Position numbers and translations under genes: made by a program
Source of the DNA: Flavobacterium muglaense
GTDB taxonomy: Bacteria > Bacteroidota > Bacteroidia > Flavobacteriales > Flavobacteriaceae
Length of the DNA: 64,000 nt
Reading direction: 5' to 3'
NCBI RefSeq assembly: GCF_014305155.1
Contig: NZ_JACRUK010000010.1
Location: 32,393-96,392 of the forward strand
The notes under the pieces: generated by a model
Told to the model about the DNA's origin: nothing
Database searches by the model: none
What the model saw: only the letters and a program-made list of their open reading frames with translations
Part shown: positions 55,153 to 63,667 of the stretch, one piece after another
How positions within the stretch are numbered: the stretch's first letter is position 1
How the letters are laid out: every line of letters begins with the position of its first letter

Positions 55153-55878
55153 ATGGCATCAATCCACAATAGAATTCGAACGATTATCATAAACGGTGGG
55201 TTACTACTATCGTTTGCAAGCGGCTTTGCACAGGAAATACAAGCGGTAAAAGAGGAGGCAACCGTAAAAATTGATTCGTTGTACAGAGAAGATCAGTTCT
55301 TTTTTAGTTTTACTTATAATACGTTACAAAATAAACCCGCCGATTTTTCGCAAAGTAAGTTTGCTACCGGTTTCTCTGCTGGTTTTGTTCGGGATATGCC
55401 TATCGTCAAAGATAGAACGGTGGCCATAGCCTCTGGTCTGGGTTTTACGTATAACAATTACAATCAAAACTTAGCGATCACGGGAACAAATGAGCTGCCG
55501 GTTTACAATATTGTTGATACAGATACCTACAGTAAAAGTAAGTTTTCGCAACTTTTTATAGATGTACCATTGGAAGTAAGGTGGCGAACTTCGACTTATC
55601 AAAGTTATAAGTTTTGGCGTATTTATGGTGGTGTAAAATTAAGTTATTTGTTGTACAACAAGTCCGTTTTTAATGGAGATAGTGGTAATACTACTTTGAC
55701 TAATAATAAAGATTTTAATAAATTAGTATACGGTTTGTATCTTGCGGTTGGGAATAATTCGATCAATGTGTACACCTATTACGGCTTGAATCCTATCTTT
55801 AAAAACGGCACCCAAGTCGATGGGCAAAACCTATCGGTCCAGGCACTCAATATGGGGCTTATCTTTTATATTTTATAA
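55153..55878 (+). CDS. Predicted outer-membrane beta-barrel protein (PorT-like size)
   Basis: 241 aa with an N-terminal signal (INGGLLLSFASGFAQ) and barrel strands throughout (FFFSFTYNTLQNKPADFSQSKFATGFSAGF, VAIASGLGFTYNNYNQNLAI, VYTYYGLNPIF), ending ALNMGLIFYIL. Length and plan resemble the PorT/outer-membrane porin-like family, but no decisive PorT signature can be claimed. It is convergent with the next gene, overlapping it by six bases. A TATATTTG box at 55092-55099 is upstream. Confidence 0.7.
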   Translation: MASIHNRIRTIIINGGLLLSFASGFAQEIQAVKEEATVKIDSLYREDQFFFSFTYNTLQNKPADFSQSKFATGFSAGFVRDMPIVKDRTVAIASGLGFTYNNYNQNLAITGTNELPVYNIVDTDTYSKSKFSQLFIDVPLEVRWRTSTYQSYKFWRIYGGVKLSYLLYNKSVFNGDSGNTTLTNNKDFNKLVYGLYLAVGNNSINVYTYYGLNPIFKNGTQVDGQNLSVQALNMGLIFYIL

Positions 55879-56478
55879 CCATAAAAACAGCAACAGTACT
55901 TGCGGGATGGCTCCCGTGAGAAAACCTATAATAAGCTCTTTCAAGGTGTGCGCGTTCATCTCTAGGCGGGATGATGCAACAAAACCATTGAGTAGTATTA
56001 AAAATAGAATTGAAAACAAATTGTGGGTTTCAAAATGTAAATTAAGACCGAGTACAAAAAAGGTTAACGCACTAATGCCCAGCATGTGTAAGCTTGTTTT
56101 TATTTTGGCAAATAATAGAATTAAGGCGGTAAGCGTGCTCAATAAAGCGCCCAAAAAGAAAAAATGCAACTCGGGATAATGCTCGATGGTAATGGTGGTG
56201 CGTACTAAAAAGATGATGAGAAAACATTGCAGTACTAACGGAATCTTTCTTTCGGACAATAAAGGCGCCATGGCCGAACTGATCTTACCCGTAGCGCGCA
56301 ATCCCACAAAAAGTAAAATAGGCAGTGCAACAGTTACTGCAGCAACTTGTAATAAAACCAAATATTTTTCGGTGTTTACGAAATAGGAATTATTCGAAAA
56401 AAGGTAAAATAAGGTAGCATATAGGGCCACAAAAACAGGATGCAGTATATAAGAAAATAGAGGAAGTACTTTTTTCAA
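55873..56478 (-). CDS. PAP2-like integral membrane protein with altered active-site motifs
   Basis: 201 aa with six hydrophobic helices. TSLHMLGISAL near residue 128 stands where PAP2 phosphatases have PSGH. SSRLEMNAHTLKELIIGFLTG near 169-189 matches the SR...H...D..G motif, with Glu in place of Asp. The first motif (KxxxxxxRP) is not evident. This suggests a degenerate or specialised relative of membrane lipid phosphatases. Such proteins are conserved but uncharacterised in Bacteroidetes. Activity uncertain. Confidence 0.65.
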   Translation of the reverse strand: MKKVLPLFSYILHPVFVALYATLFYLFSNNSYFVNTEKYLVLLQVAAVTVALPILLFVGLRATGKISSAMAPLLSERKIPLVLQCFLIIFLVRTTITIEHYPELHFFFLGALLSTLTALILLFAKIKTSLHMLGISALTFFVLGLNLHFETHNLFSILFLILLNGFVASSRLEMNAHTLKELIIGFLTGAIPQVLLLFLWL

Positions 56479-56664
56479 GATGGTAGTTGTTGGGTTAGCT
56501 CACAAATATAAGGATTCTAGCAAAAGTAAAAAAATGGATTAAGAGCCGCATTTTGCTATTCGACGAAAATAGAAACTATCAATAGAGAGCTTTACAAAAG
56601 AAATGGTATTTTTGAACCGGATTAAAAAAGTAGTTGTCACACCACTACAAAACAGTACAAATAC

Positions 56665-59109
56665 ATGAGTATATTAATAAAAGATATTATTGCAACGCTT
56701 GGCGCTACCTATCTAGGTACACATCCAGAAGAGGCTGTAGACAACGTTTCAATTGATAGTAGGTCACTGCAAAACAGTTCAAACAGTTTGTTTTTTGCAT
56801 TAGTGGGCCCTAATAATGATGCGCATACGTACATTGAAGATTTAATAAAAGCGGGAGTTGAGAATTTTGTCGTGAACTACATTCCGGAAGGCTGTCAAGA
56901 CAGTGCTAATTTTTTAGTAGTGCCAAATACTTTAGACGCCCTGCAACAGTTTGCGGCCTACTATCGCAATCAATTTCATTTTCCAATTATTGGTTTGACG
57001 GGTAGTAACGGAAAAACGATTGTAAAAGAATGGCTTAACTTTTTATTGAGCCCCGATTTTAATATTATTCGGTCGCCTAAAAGTTACAACTCGCAGGTAG
57101 GCGTACCCTTGTCTGTGATTGCGATTAATAAAAAACACAATTTAGGGATTTTTGAAGCAGGTATTTCTACTGTAAATGAAATGGCCAAAGTGGAGAAAGT
57201 CATTCGTCCTACCATTGGGATTTTTACAAACATTGGTTCGTCGCATGACGAGGGATTCAAAAGTTTAGAAGAAAAAATAAGTGAAAAACTCCTTCTTTTT
57301 AAAGATTCGGAGGTTATTATTTATCAAAAAAATGAATTGATTGATCATAATATTCAGGCTTCCGCCAAAAAAATGAGTTGGAGTTTTGATCAGGAAGATG
57401 CGGATGTGTATGTCTATAAAAAAGAAATAAATACAGATAGTGCTAGTTTGCAGTACAGCTATCAAGGAAAACAGTTTAGCTTGAAAATTCCATTTCAGGA
57501 TTCGGCTTCGATAGAAAATGCCATTTCGTGCTTGCTCACGTTGCTGTATTTTAAATACGATCATGAAACCATTCAGTCTCGAATGTTGTTGCTCTATCCT
57601 GTTGAAATGCGTTTGAAAGTTAAAAACGGAATCAACAATTGCAGTATTATTGATGATAGTTATAGCAGTGATTTTCAGTCTTTAAAAATAGCCTTAGACT
57701 TCTTGGAAAGTCAAAAACAGTTCCCTAAGAAAACCGTGATTTTATCTGATATTTTTCAAAGCGGACTCTCCAATGAGGAGTTGTACGCTAGGGTTGCGCG
57801 TTTAGTGGTGTTTAATAATATCAACCGAATTATTGGAATTGGAGAAACCATTTCGGATTTCAAAGAACTGTTTGCCAATTGTATTACTTATAAAACCACA
57901 GCAGACTTTATAGCCGATTTTGAGAATCTGGATTTCTCCAATGAAACCATTTTGATCAAAGGGGCACGATCGTTTCAATTTGAAGAAATCGTTCAATTAT
58001 TAGAAGAGAAAACACATGAAACGGTTTTGGAAATAAACCTAAACGCGATCAGCTATAACCTGAATTATTTTAAATCGAAACTCAAGCCAAAAGTCAAAAT
58101 AATGGTGATGGTGAAAGCTTTTGGTTATGGAAATGGCGGACTCGAAATTGCTAATTTACTAGAACATCATAAAGTAGATTACTTGGGTGTGGCTTTCGCC
58201 GATGAGGGAATTTCGTTAAAAAACGGGGGTATCAAAACACCAATTATGGTATTGAATCCAGAGAACACCAGTTTTCCGGCCATTATACAACATCAGTTAG
58301 AACCTGAGATTTATTGTTTAAAAGGATTGTACGCCTTTTTAAAAATTGCAAAACAAAAAAAGTTACAGCATTTTCCTATTCATATAAAACTGGATACGGG
58401 CATGCACCGTTTGGGTTTTAATGAAGATACAATTGAAGAACTGGTTGCTACTTTGCAAGGAGAAGAAACGGTAAAAGTGCAAAGTATTTTATCGCACCTC
58501 GCTACCAGTGACGATCTCGTGCATCGTGAGTTTGCTTTTTTACAAATTGCGTTGTTCGAAAAAATGTCAGCTCGTATCATGACGGCTTTAGCTATCAACC
58601 CGATCAGGCATATTTTAAATACTTCGGGTATTAGTAATTATCCAGATGCACAATTCAATATGGTGCGTTTGGGAATTGGGTTGTACGGAGTTTCTAACGA
58701 TCCAGCCGAACAAAAATACTTAGAAAACGTAGGTACCTTAAAGTCGGTGATTTCTCAAATTAGAACCATTGGTGCAGGCGAAAGTGTAGGCTACGGCCGA
58801 AGATTTATGGCCCAGAAAGCAACACGTGTGGCTACAATTCCTATTGGCTATGCCGATGGTATTTCACGTGGCTGGGGGAATGGAGTGGGTTATGTAACTA
58901 TCAAAGATAAAAAAGCATCAATTCTAGGCAGTGTTTGTATGGATATGTTAATGGTTGACGTATCTGAAATTGAATGTACCGAAGGCGATTCGGTAATTAT
59001 TTTTGGCGAAAGCCCAACCGTTATTCACATTGCAAAAATGTTAGGAACGATCCCTTACGAGGTGCTCACTAGCATTTCGCAACGGGTAAAACGTGTTTTT
59101 TATCGATAA
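56665..59109 (+). CDS. Bifunctional MurF ligase / alanine racemase
   Basis: 814-aa fusion. Residues 1-450 are a MurF-type ligase that adds D-Ala-D-Ala to the UDP-MurNAc-tripeptide, with the ATP site GLTGSNGKTIVKEWL (Lys117) and a diverged IIDDSYSSDFQSL instead of the usual DAYNANP. Residues about 455-814 are a PLP-dependent alanine racemase with Lys484 (VKAFGYGNGGLEIA) and catalytic Tyr710 (SVGYGRRF). The racemase supplies D-Ala for the ligase pathway. The fused form is known from Bacteroidetes. Since the ligase half has lost its standard substrate motif, it may be partly regulatory. A TATTTTTG box lies at 56607-56614. Confidence 0.93.
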   Translation: MSILIKDIIATLGATYLGTHPEEAVDNVSIDSRSLQNSSNSLFFALVGPNNDAHTYIEDLIKAGVENFVVNYIPEGCQDSANFLVVPNTLDALQQFAAYYRNQFHFPIIGLTGSNGKTIVKEWLNFLLSPDFNIIRSPKSYNSQVGVPLSVIAINKKHNLGIFEAGISTVNEMAKVEKVIRPTIGIFTNIGSSHDEGFKSLEEKISEKLLLFKDSEVIIYQKNELIDHNIQASAKKMSWSFDQEDADVYVYKKEINTDSASLQYSYQGKQFSLKIPFQDSASIENAISCLLTLLYFKYDHETIQSRMLLLYPVEMRLKVKNGINNCSIIDDSYSSDFQSLKIALDFLESQKQFPKKTVILSDIFQSGLSNEELYARVARLVVFNNINRIIGIGETISDFKELFANCITYKTTADFIADFENLDFSNETILIKGARSFQFEEIVQLLEEKTHETVLEINLNAISYNLNYFKSKLKPKVKIMVMVKAFGYGNGGLEIANLLEHHKVDYLGVAFADEGISLKNGGIKTPIMVLNPENTSFPAIIQHQLEPEIYCLKGLYAFLKIAKQKKLQHFPIHIKLDTGMHRLGFNEDTIEELVATLQGEETVKVQSILSHLATSDDLVHREFAFLQIALFEKMSARIMTALAINPIRHILNTSGISNYPDAQFNMVRLGIGLYGVSNDPAEQKYLENVGTLKSVISQIRTIGAGESVGYGRRFMAQKATRVATIPIGYADGISRGWGNGVGYVTIKDKKASILGSVCMDMLMVDVSEIECTEGDSVIIFGESPTVIHIAKMLGTIPYEVLTSISQRVKRVFYR

Positions 59110-59199
59110 AAAATGGTAAACATCGAAGAAAATCGGAATTATGTTAAAAAATTCTTAATTTAGCTAGCTTAGAAAGTATAAATTAAAAAATTAAAAAGT

Positions 59200-59616
59200 A
59201 TGGGATTTTTCAGCGATTTTAAGGCCTCTTTAATGAAGGGCGATGTATTAAGTTTAGCAACTGCAGTAGTTATTGCTGGTGCATTTGGGAAAGTAATTGG
59301 TTCTGCTGTTGAGGATATTATTATGCCAATAGTAGGTTTAATAACTGGTGGTGTCGATTTTACAACAAAGTTCGTCGCTTTAAATGGCGAAACTTATGCT
59401 GATCTTGCGGCTGCAAAAGCGGCTGGTGCAGCTGTATTGACTTACGGTAACCTAGTTCAAGCGATTATTAACTTTGTTATTATTTCGTTTTTCATCTTTA
59501 TCGTTTTGAGAGCTGCTGAGAAAGCAAAAAAGAAAGAAGAAGCTGCTCCTGCTGCTCCAGCTGGACCAACTCAAGAAGAATTACTTGCTCAAATTAGAGA
59601 TTTGTTAAAAAAATAA
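59200..59616 (+). CDS. mscL: Large-conductance mechanosensitive channel
   Basis: Opens under membrane tension to release solutes on osmotic downshock. 138 aa. The N-terminus [46 protein letters not shown] is the amphipathic helix and first membrane helix with the gate. The second helix is [30 protein letters not shown], followed by a C-terminal helix bundle ([15 protein letters not shown]). Length is typical. It is followed by a terminator and seems monocistronic. Confidence 0.96.
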   Translation: MGFFSDFKASLMKGDVLSLATAVVIAGAFGKVIGSAVEDIIMPIVGLITGGVDFTTKFVALNGETYADLAAAKAAGAAVLTYGNLVQAIINFVIISFFIFIVLRAAEKAKKKEEAAPAAPAGPTQEELLAQIRDLLKK

Positions 59617-59634
59617 TACCTTTTTAAGAGGTAG

Positions 59635-59664
59635 AAAACCACGTCATTGACGTGGTTTTTTTAT
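59635..59664 (+). terminator. Terminator of mscL
   Basis: AAAACCACGTCA pairs with TGACGTGGTTTT around a 2-3 base loop, followed by further T's, 18 bases after the stop codon. Confidence 0.9.
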
Positions 59665-59709
59665 GTAATTGTTGTATTTGTAACATTTTGTTATTTTTTG
59701 TGAAGCATC

Positions 59710-59739
59710 TTGTTTTGATTTGTTTATTACCTACTTTTG
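59710..59739 (+). promoter_or_regulatory. Predicted promoter of asd
   Basis: TTG (59710-59712), exactly 19 bases, then TACTTTTG (59732-59739), a full match to the Bacteroidetes pattern. The preferred asd ATG is 37 bases downstream, which supports 59777 over the longer frame. Confidence 0.65.
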
Positions 59740-59776
59740 TATTTCAAAATTAATAGTCAATTATAAAATACATACG

Positions 59777-60766
59777 ATGAGAATAGCTGTTGTAGGCGCT
59801 ACTGGAATGGTAGGCGAAGTAATGTTGAAAGTATTAGCAGAAAGAAATTTTCCGGTAACTGAATTAATTCCTGTAGCATCTGAAAGATCAGTAGGAAAAG
59901 AAATTGAATACAAAGGAAAAAAATACAAAGTAGTAGGGATGCAAACAGCGGTCGATATGAAAGCTGATATTGCCTTGTTTTCTGCTGGTGGAGAAACATC
60001 ATTAGAATGGGCTCCAAAATTTGCTGCTGCTGGTACAACCGTTATCGATAACTCATCGGCTTGGAGAATGGATCCTACTAAAAAATTAGTTGTTCCTGAA
60101 ATCAACGCTTCCTCATTAACCAAAGAAGACAAAATTATTGCTAACCCAAACTGTTCTACAATTCAGATGGTTTTGGTATTGGCGCCTTTGCATAAAAAAT
60201 ACAACATCAAGCGTGTGATTGTTTCTACTTATCAATCGATCACTGGAACTGGAGTGAAAGCAGTACAACAATTAGAAAACGAATATGCAGGAGTGCAAGG
60301 GGAGATGGCGTACAAATACCCTATCCACAGAAATGCAATTCCTCAATGTGATTCATTCGAAGAAAATGGATATACTAAAGAAGAAATGAAATTAGTTCGT
60401 GAGACTCAAAAAATTCTAGACGACAAAACTATTGCTGTAACAGCAACTGCCGTTCGTGTGCCTATTGTAGGTGGACATAGTGAAGCAGTAAATGTGGAGT
60501 TTTCAAATGATTTTGTTGTTTCGGATATTCAAAATATATTGCACCACACTGACGGAGTAGTAGTTCAGGATAACAACGATACGTATACGTACCCTATGCC
60601 AATGTATGCACAAGGGAAAGACGATGTTTTTGTAGGCAGAATTCGTCGTGACGAAAGCCAAGCTAATACAGTAAACATGTGGATCGTTGCGGACAACTTA
60701 CGTAAAGGAGCGGCTACAAATACAATTCAAATTGCTGAATACCTTATTGCTGCTAAGTTAGTTTAA
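59777..60766 (+). CDS. asd: Aspartate-semialdehyde dehydrogenase
   Basis: Reduces aspartyl phosphate to aspartate semialdehyde, for lysine, threonine, methionine and diaminopimelate synthesis. N-terminal NADP fold GATGMVGEVMLKVL (residues 7-20). Catalytic Cys126 in NPNCSTIQMV. TYQSITGTGVKAVQQLENEY and the histidine region VRVPIVGGHSEAVNVEF complete the active site. The frame opens at 59720, but the ATG at 59777 (MRIAVVGATG) is the family start and gives 329 aa, a usual length. Confidence 0.96.
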   Translation: MRIAVVGATGMVGEVMLKVLAERNFPVTELIPVASERSVGKEIEYKGKKYKVVGMQTAVDMKADIALFSAGGETSLEWAPKFAAAGTTVIDNSSAWRMDPTKKLVVPEINASSLTKEDKIIANPNCSTIQMVLVLAPLHKKYNIKRVIVSTYQSITGTGVKAVQQLENEYAGVQGEMAYKYPIHRNAIPQCDSFEENGYTKEEMKLVRETQKILDDKTIAVTATAVRVPIVGGHSEAVNVEFSNDFVVSDIQNILHHTDGVVVQDNNDTYTYPMPMYAQGKDDVFVGRIRRDESQANTVNMWIVADNLRKGAATNTIQIAEYLIAAKLV

Positions 60767-60787
60767 GGCTTTAGTAAACAATTGTTT

Positions 60788-60843
60788 AGATCTATCTAAG
60801 TTAATAATTCTTTATGTTTTATTAATTTAGATAGATTTTTTTT
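60788..60843 (+). terminator. Terminator of asd
   Basis: ATCTATCTAAGTTAATAA pairs with TTATTAATTTAGATAGAT (one mismatch) and is followed by a run of eight or more T's. It is followed at once by the promoter-like TACATTTG of the next gene. Confidence 0.8.
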
Positions 60844-60853
60844 GCATTTTACC

Positions 60854-60861
60854 TACATTTG
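60854..60861 (+). promoter_or_regulatory. -7 promoter box of the His/Cys-rich protein gene
   Basis: TACATTTG matches TAnnTTTG; the ATG at 60868 is only six bases downstream, so the transcript would be almost leaderless. The -33 region falls in the asd terminator. Confidence 0.4.
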
Positions 60862-60867
60862 CAGTCC

Positions 60868-61221
60868 ATGAATAAGAAAAAGCTTTTACTAAGTCTTTCT
60901 TTAGCGATGACGGTATTGTTCTCAATACTTTTTCAATCGCTGCATACTTATGAGCATTTTGTTTCTCAATTGTCACAAAAGGAATGCCACCACAAATACA
61001 ATCCAAAACATACCTCCGAAATTACACACCAACATCATAGCTTTGATGATTGTAAAGTGTGCCATTTTAGTTTTGGTTCTTATGTTACGCCTTTGCAGTT
61101 TGCTTATAAACAGTACGATAACTACAAATCGATTCCTTATTTTTCTGAGAAAGGTCAAAATGTTGTTTCGTTTTCAGGAAGTTTATATGCCCATCGCGGT
61201 CCCCCTTTATATAGTGTTTAA
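60868..61221 (+). CDS. Small His/Cys-rich protein, 117 aa, likely metal-related
   Basis: Starts at the ATG at 60868 (MNKKKLLLSLSLAMTVLFSILFQSLHTYEH, an N-terminal membrane or signal segment). The middle is rich in possible metal ligands: KECHHKYNPKHTSEITHQHH and then DDCKVCHFSFG with a CxxC-H arrangement. It lies 217 bases ahead of a TonB-dependent receptor on the same strand. I infer periplasmic binding or sensing of Zn, Cu or another transition metal. No family name can be given. Confidence 0.72.
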   Translation: MNKKKLLLSLSLAMTVLFSILFQSLHTYEHFVSQLSQKECHHKYNPKHTSEITHQHHSFDDCKVCHFSFGSYVTPLQFAYKQYDNYKSIPYFSEKGQNVVSFSGSLYAHRGPPLYSV

Positions 61222-61438
61222 AGCATTTTAATGTTTTTAAAATAAGTCACAATCCAGAAACTGAAAGAGTTTAAAAGGAGTGGTTACGTCCGTAGATAAG
61301 GGATGTAATCCTTTGGTTTGCTGTTTAGTACACCTGATGGGACTGTTTTTAAGCATTTTTTTATTCGATACAAATATAAAATAGGCTCTTTATCGAATGC
61401 TATAACTACGGCATTCTGAGCGATACACGCATTTTACA
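61222..61438 (+). promoter_or_regulatory. Leader of the TonB receptor gene with a possible structured RNA
   Basis: A 217-base gap. Around 61274-61313, AAAGGAGTGGTTAC and GTAATCCTTT can pair (with a small bulge) around GTCCGTAGATAAGGGAT. The next 60 bases contain GTTTAGTACACCTGATGGGACTG. It does not match a riboswitch class I know. It could be a 5' leader element for the receptor or the 3' end of the small gene's transcript. Confidence 0.35.
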
Positions 61439-63649
61439 ATGAAAAAATATATACTAGTCCTAATTTTGGGATTTTCGGCGGTGCTTCAAGCACAAAATAC
61501 AATTTCGGGTACGGTTACTAGTTTGACAAACCAACCGATTAAAGGAGTTTCTGTTTACGCTCCAGATTTACATAAAAGTACAACCACTGATGCAGATGGA
61601 AAATACACACTTTCGAACCTACCAAATGGTGAAGCGAAAATAAGTTTTGCGTTTGTGGGTTATGCTTCTCAGAACAAAACAATAAAAGCACTTCAAAAAG
61701 AAAATAGTTTGAATATCACCCTCGAAGAAAGCATTTTTGAAATGGATGAGGTGATTGTTTCTACGGCTTTTAATAAAATGCAATCACAAAACGTGATGAA
61801 GGTAGAGCACGAAACCATTAAACAATTGCAACAAAAAGGAACCGCTACACTTATCGAAGGCTTAGCCACTATTCCTGGAGTTTCGCAAGTGTCTACCGGG
61901 ACTTCTATTGGTAAACCGGTGATTCGAGGTTTGAGCGGAAACCGTGTTTTGGTCTATTCTCAAGGTGTGCGCATGGAAAACCAACAGTTTGGTGACGAAC
62001 ACGGTTTGGGGTTAAATGATGCGGGTGTCGAAAGTGTGGAAGTGATCAAAGGCCCTGCATCTTTACTGTATGGCTCTGATGCATTAGGAGGTGTTTTGTA
62101 TTTCAACCCTGAAAAATTTGCCGGTGCTAATACCTTTAAAGCGGATTTCAGTCAAAAATTATTCTCGAATACTTTAGGGAGTAATAGTTCACTTGGATTA
62201 AAAACATCCACTGAGAACTGGAAATTCTTAGCACGCGGAAGTTACAATACACACTCAGATTACCGTGTATCTGGTGGAGATCGCGTAACGAATACCCGCT
62301 ACAATGAAACCGACTTTAAAACCGGAATTGGTTACAGTAATTCAAAATTCTCATCGGTGTTGCGTTACAATTACAACAACTTAGATTTAGGTATTCCAGA
62401 AGACGGAATAGCAGCACAATCTTCGAGTAAAAACACCGGTTTCCCAAGACAAGGGGTGTTTAATCATTTGTTGAGTTTAAATTCTATTATCTATTTCAAA
62501 GATTCTAAACTGGATGTTGATTTGGGCTATGTTGCTAATGATCGTTCGGAATTTGAAGATAGTGATATCGCAGGTTTACACATGAAACTGAAGACTTTTA
62601 ATTATGATGCGAAATACCATTTGCCAAAAGCAGGAAAATTAGAGTCGATTGTTGGGATTCAAGGAATGCACCAAACCAATACTAATTTTGGTGATGAATA
62701 TTTAATTCCGGATGCGACTACAAATGATTTTGGAGTTTTTGGAACTGCCAATTACGAATGGGGAAGCCATAGTGCGGTTCAAGCCGGTTTGCGTTTTGAT
62801 AACCGACAAATTACCAGTATTGAAAATGGAACAATAGGCGAGGAAGGGTATTTCAAGCCCATCGATCGTTCCTTTGATAGTTTTAATGCAGCCTTGGGTT
62901 ATAAAGCGAATTTGGCTCAAGATTTTACCATGCGTTTGAATGTGGCTTCTGGATTTAGAGCTCCTAATTTGGCTGAACTTACGTCAAATGGAGTACATGA
63001 AGGAACGAATCGCTACGAAATAGGAAATAGCGATTTAAAAACAGAGCAAAATGTACAAACCGACTTAAATTTAGAGTACAAAACGGATCATTTTGAGGTT
63101 TTTGTAAACGGTTTCTACAACCACATCAACAATTATATTTATACTTCGCCTACAGGAACAGTGCTGGACAGCAATGATGTGTTTGAATACATTCAAAACA
63201 ACGCCAAATTATATGGTGGTGAGGTTGGTTTGCATTTTCACCCACATCCATTGGATTGGTTGCATTACGAAACGAGCTTTGAAACAGTAACGGGTAAAAA
63301 ACAAAACGGAGACTATTTGCCTTTAATTCCAGCCAATAACTGGAACAATACGTTGAGAGGAGAATTTAAAATCAAAAATTGGTTGGAAGATGGTTTTGCC
63401 ACTTTAAATGTTAGTAGTACTTTCAATCAAGACAATGTAAGTGGTTTTGAAACACAATCAAATGGGTATACTTTAGTCAATCTTGGTCTTGGTGGAACAG
63501 TGAAACTAGGTAAAACGGTTTTTGATATTAACTTAAATGGAAACAACCTTTTTGATACAAAATACATCGCACACTTATCAAGATTAAAAAATGATGGAGT
63601 ACCCAACATCGGGAGAAATGTGGTGCTAGGTGTGAACTTTAATTTATAA
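61439..63649 (+). CDS. TonB-dependent outer-membrane receptor, probably for a metal
   Basis: 736 aa. Signal peptide MKKYILVLILGFSAVLQAQ. A carboxypeptidase-regulatory-like domain at 22-105 (GTVTSLTNQPIKGVSVYAPDL). The plug domain has VIRGLSGNRVLVYSQGVRMENQQFGDEHGLG and VEVIKGPASLLYGSDALGG, a wording close to zinc receptors of the ZnuD group. The barrel runs to the end, finishing RNVVLGVNFNL. The neighbouring His/Cys-rich gene supports a transition-metal substrate. Proposed role: import of Zn or Cu across the outer membrane. Not a SusC-type receptor: it is short and has no SusD partner. Confidence 0.88.
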   Translation: MKKYILVLILGFSAVLQAQNTISGTVTSLTNQPIKGVSVYAPDLHKSTTTDADGKYTLSNLPNGEAKISFAFVGYASQNKTIKALQKENSLNITLEESIFEMDEVIVSTAFNKMQSQNVMKVEHETIKQLQQKGTATLIEGLATIPGVSQVSTGTSIGKPVIRGLSGNRVLVYSQGVRMENQQFGDEHGLGLNDAGVESVEVIKGPASLLYGSDALGGVLYFNPEKFAGANTFKADFSQKLFSNTLGSNSSLGLKTSTENWKFLARGSYNTHSDYRVSGGDRVTNTRYNETDFKTGIGYSNSKFSSVLRYNYNNLDLGIPEDGIAAQSSSKNTGFPRQGVFNHLLSLNSIIYFKDSKLDVDLGYVANDRSEFEDSDIAGLHMKLKTFNYDAKYHLPKAGKLESIVGIQGMHQTNTNFGDEYLIPDATTNDFGVFGTANYEWGSHSAVQAGLRFDNRQITSIENGTIGEEGYFKPIDRSFDSFNAALGYKANLAQDFTMRLNVASGFRAPNLAELTSNGVHEGTNRYEIGNSDLKTEQNVQTDLNLEYKTDHFEVFVNGFYNHINNYIYTSPTGTVLDSNDVFEYIQNNAKLYGGEVGLHFHPHPLDWLHYETSFETVTGKKQNGDYLPLIPANNWNNTLRGEFKIKNWLEDGFATLNVSSTFNQDNVSGFETQSNGYTLVNLGLGGTVKLGKTVFDINLNGNNLFDTKYIAHLSRLKNDGVPNIGRNVVLGVNFNL

Positions 63650-63667
63650 GTTTTAATAAACAAGCAG

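Noticed and set aside
55153..55878. Firm assignment as gliding/secretion protein PorT
   Set aside because: Size and barrel character fit, but I cannot see a diagnostic motif and the usual neighbour genes are absent.
61222..61438. Cobalamin riboswitch ahead of the TonB receptor
   Set aside because: I do not see the conserved B12-box (GCCACTG) or the usual multi-helix layout. The receptor itself looks metal-related.
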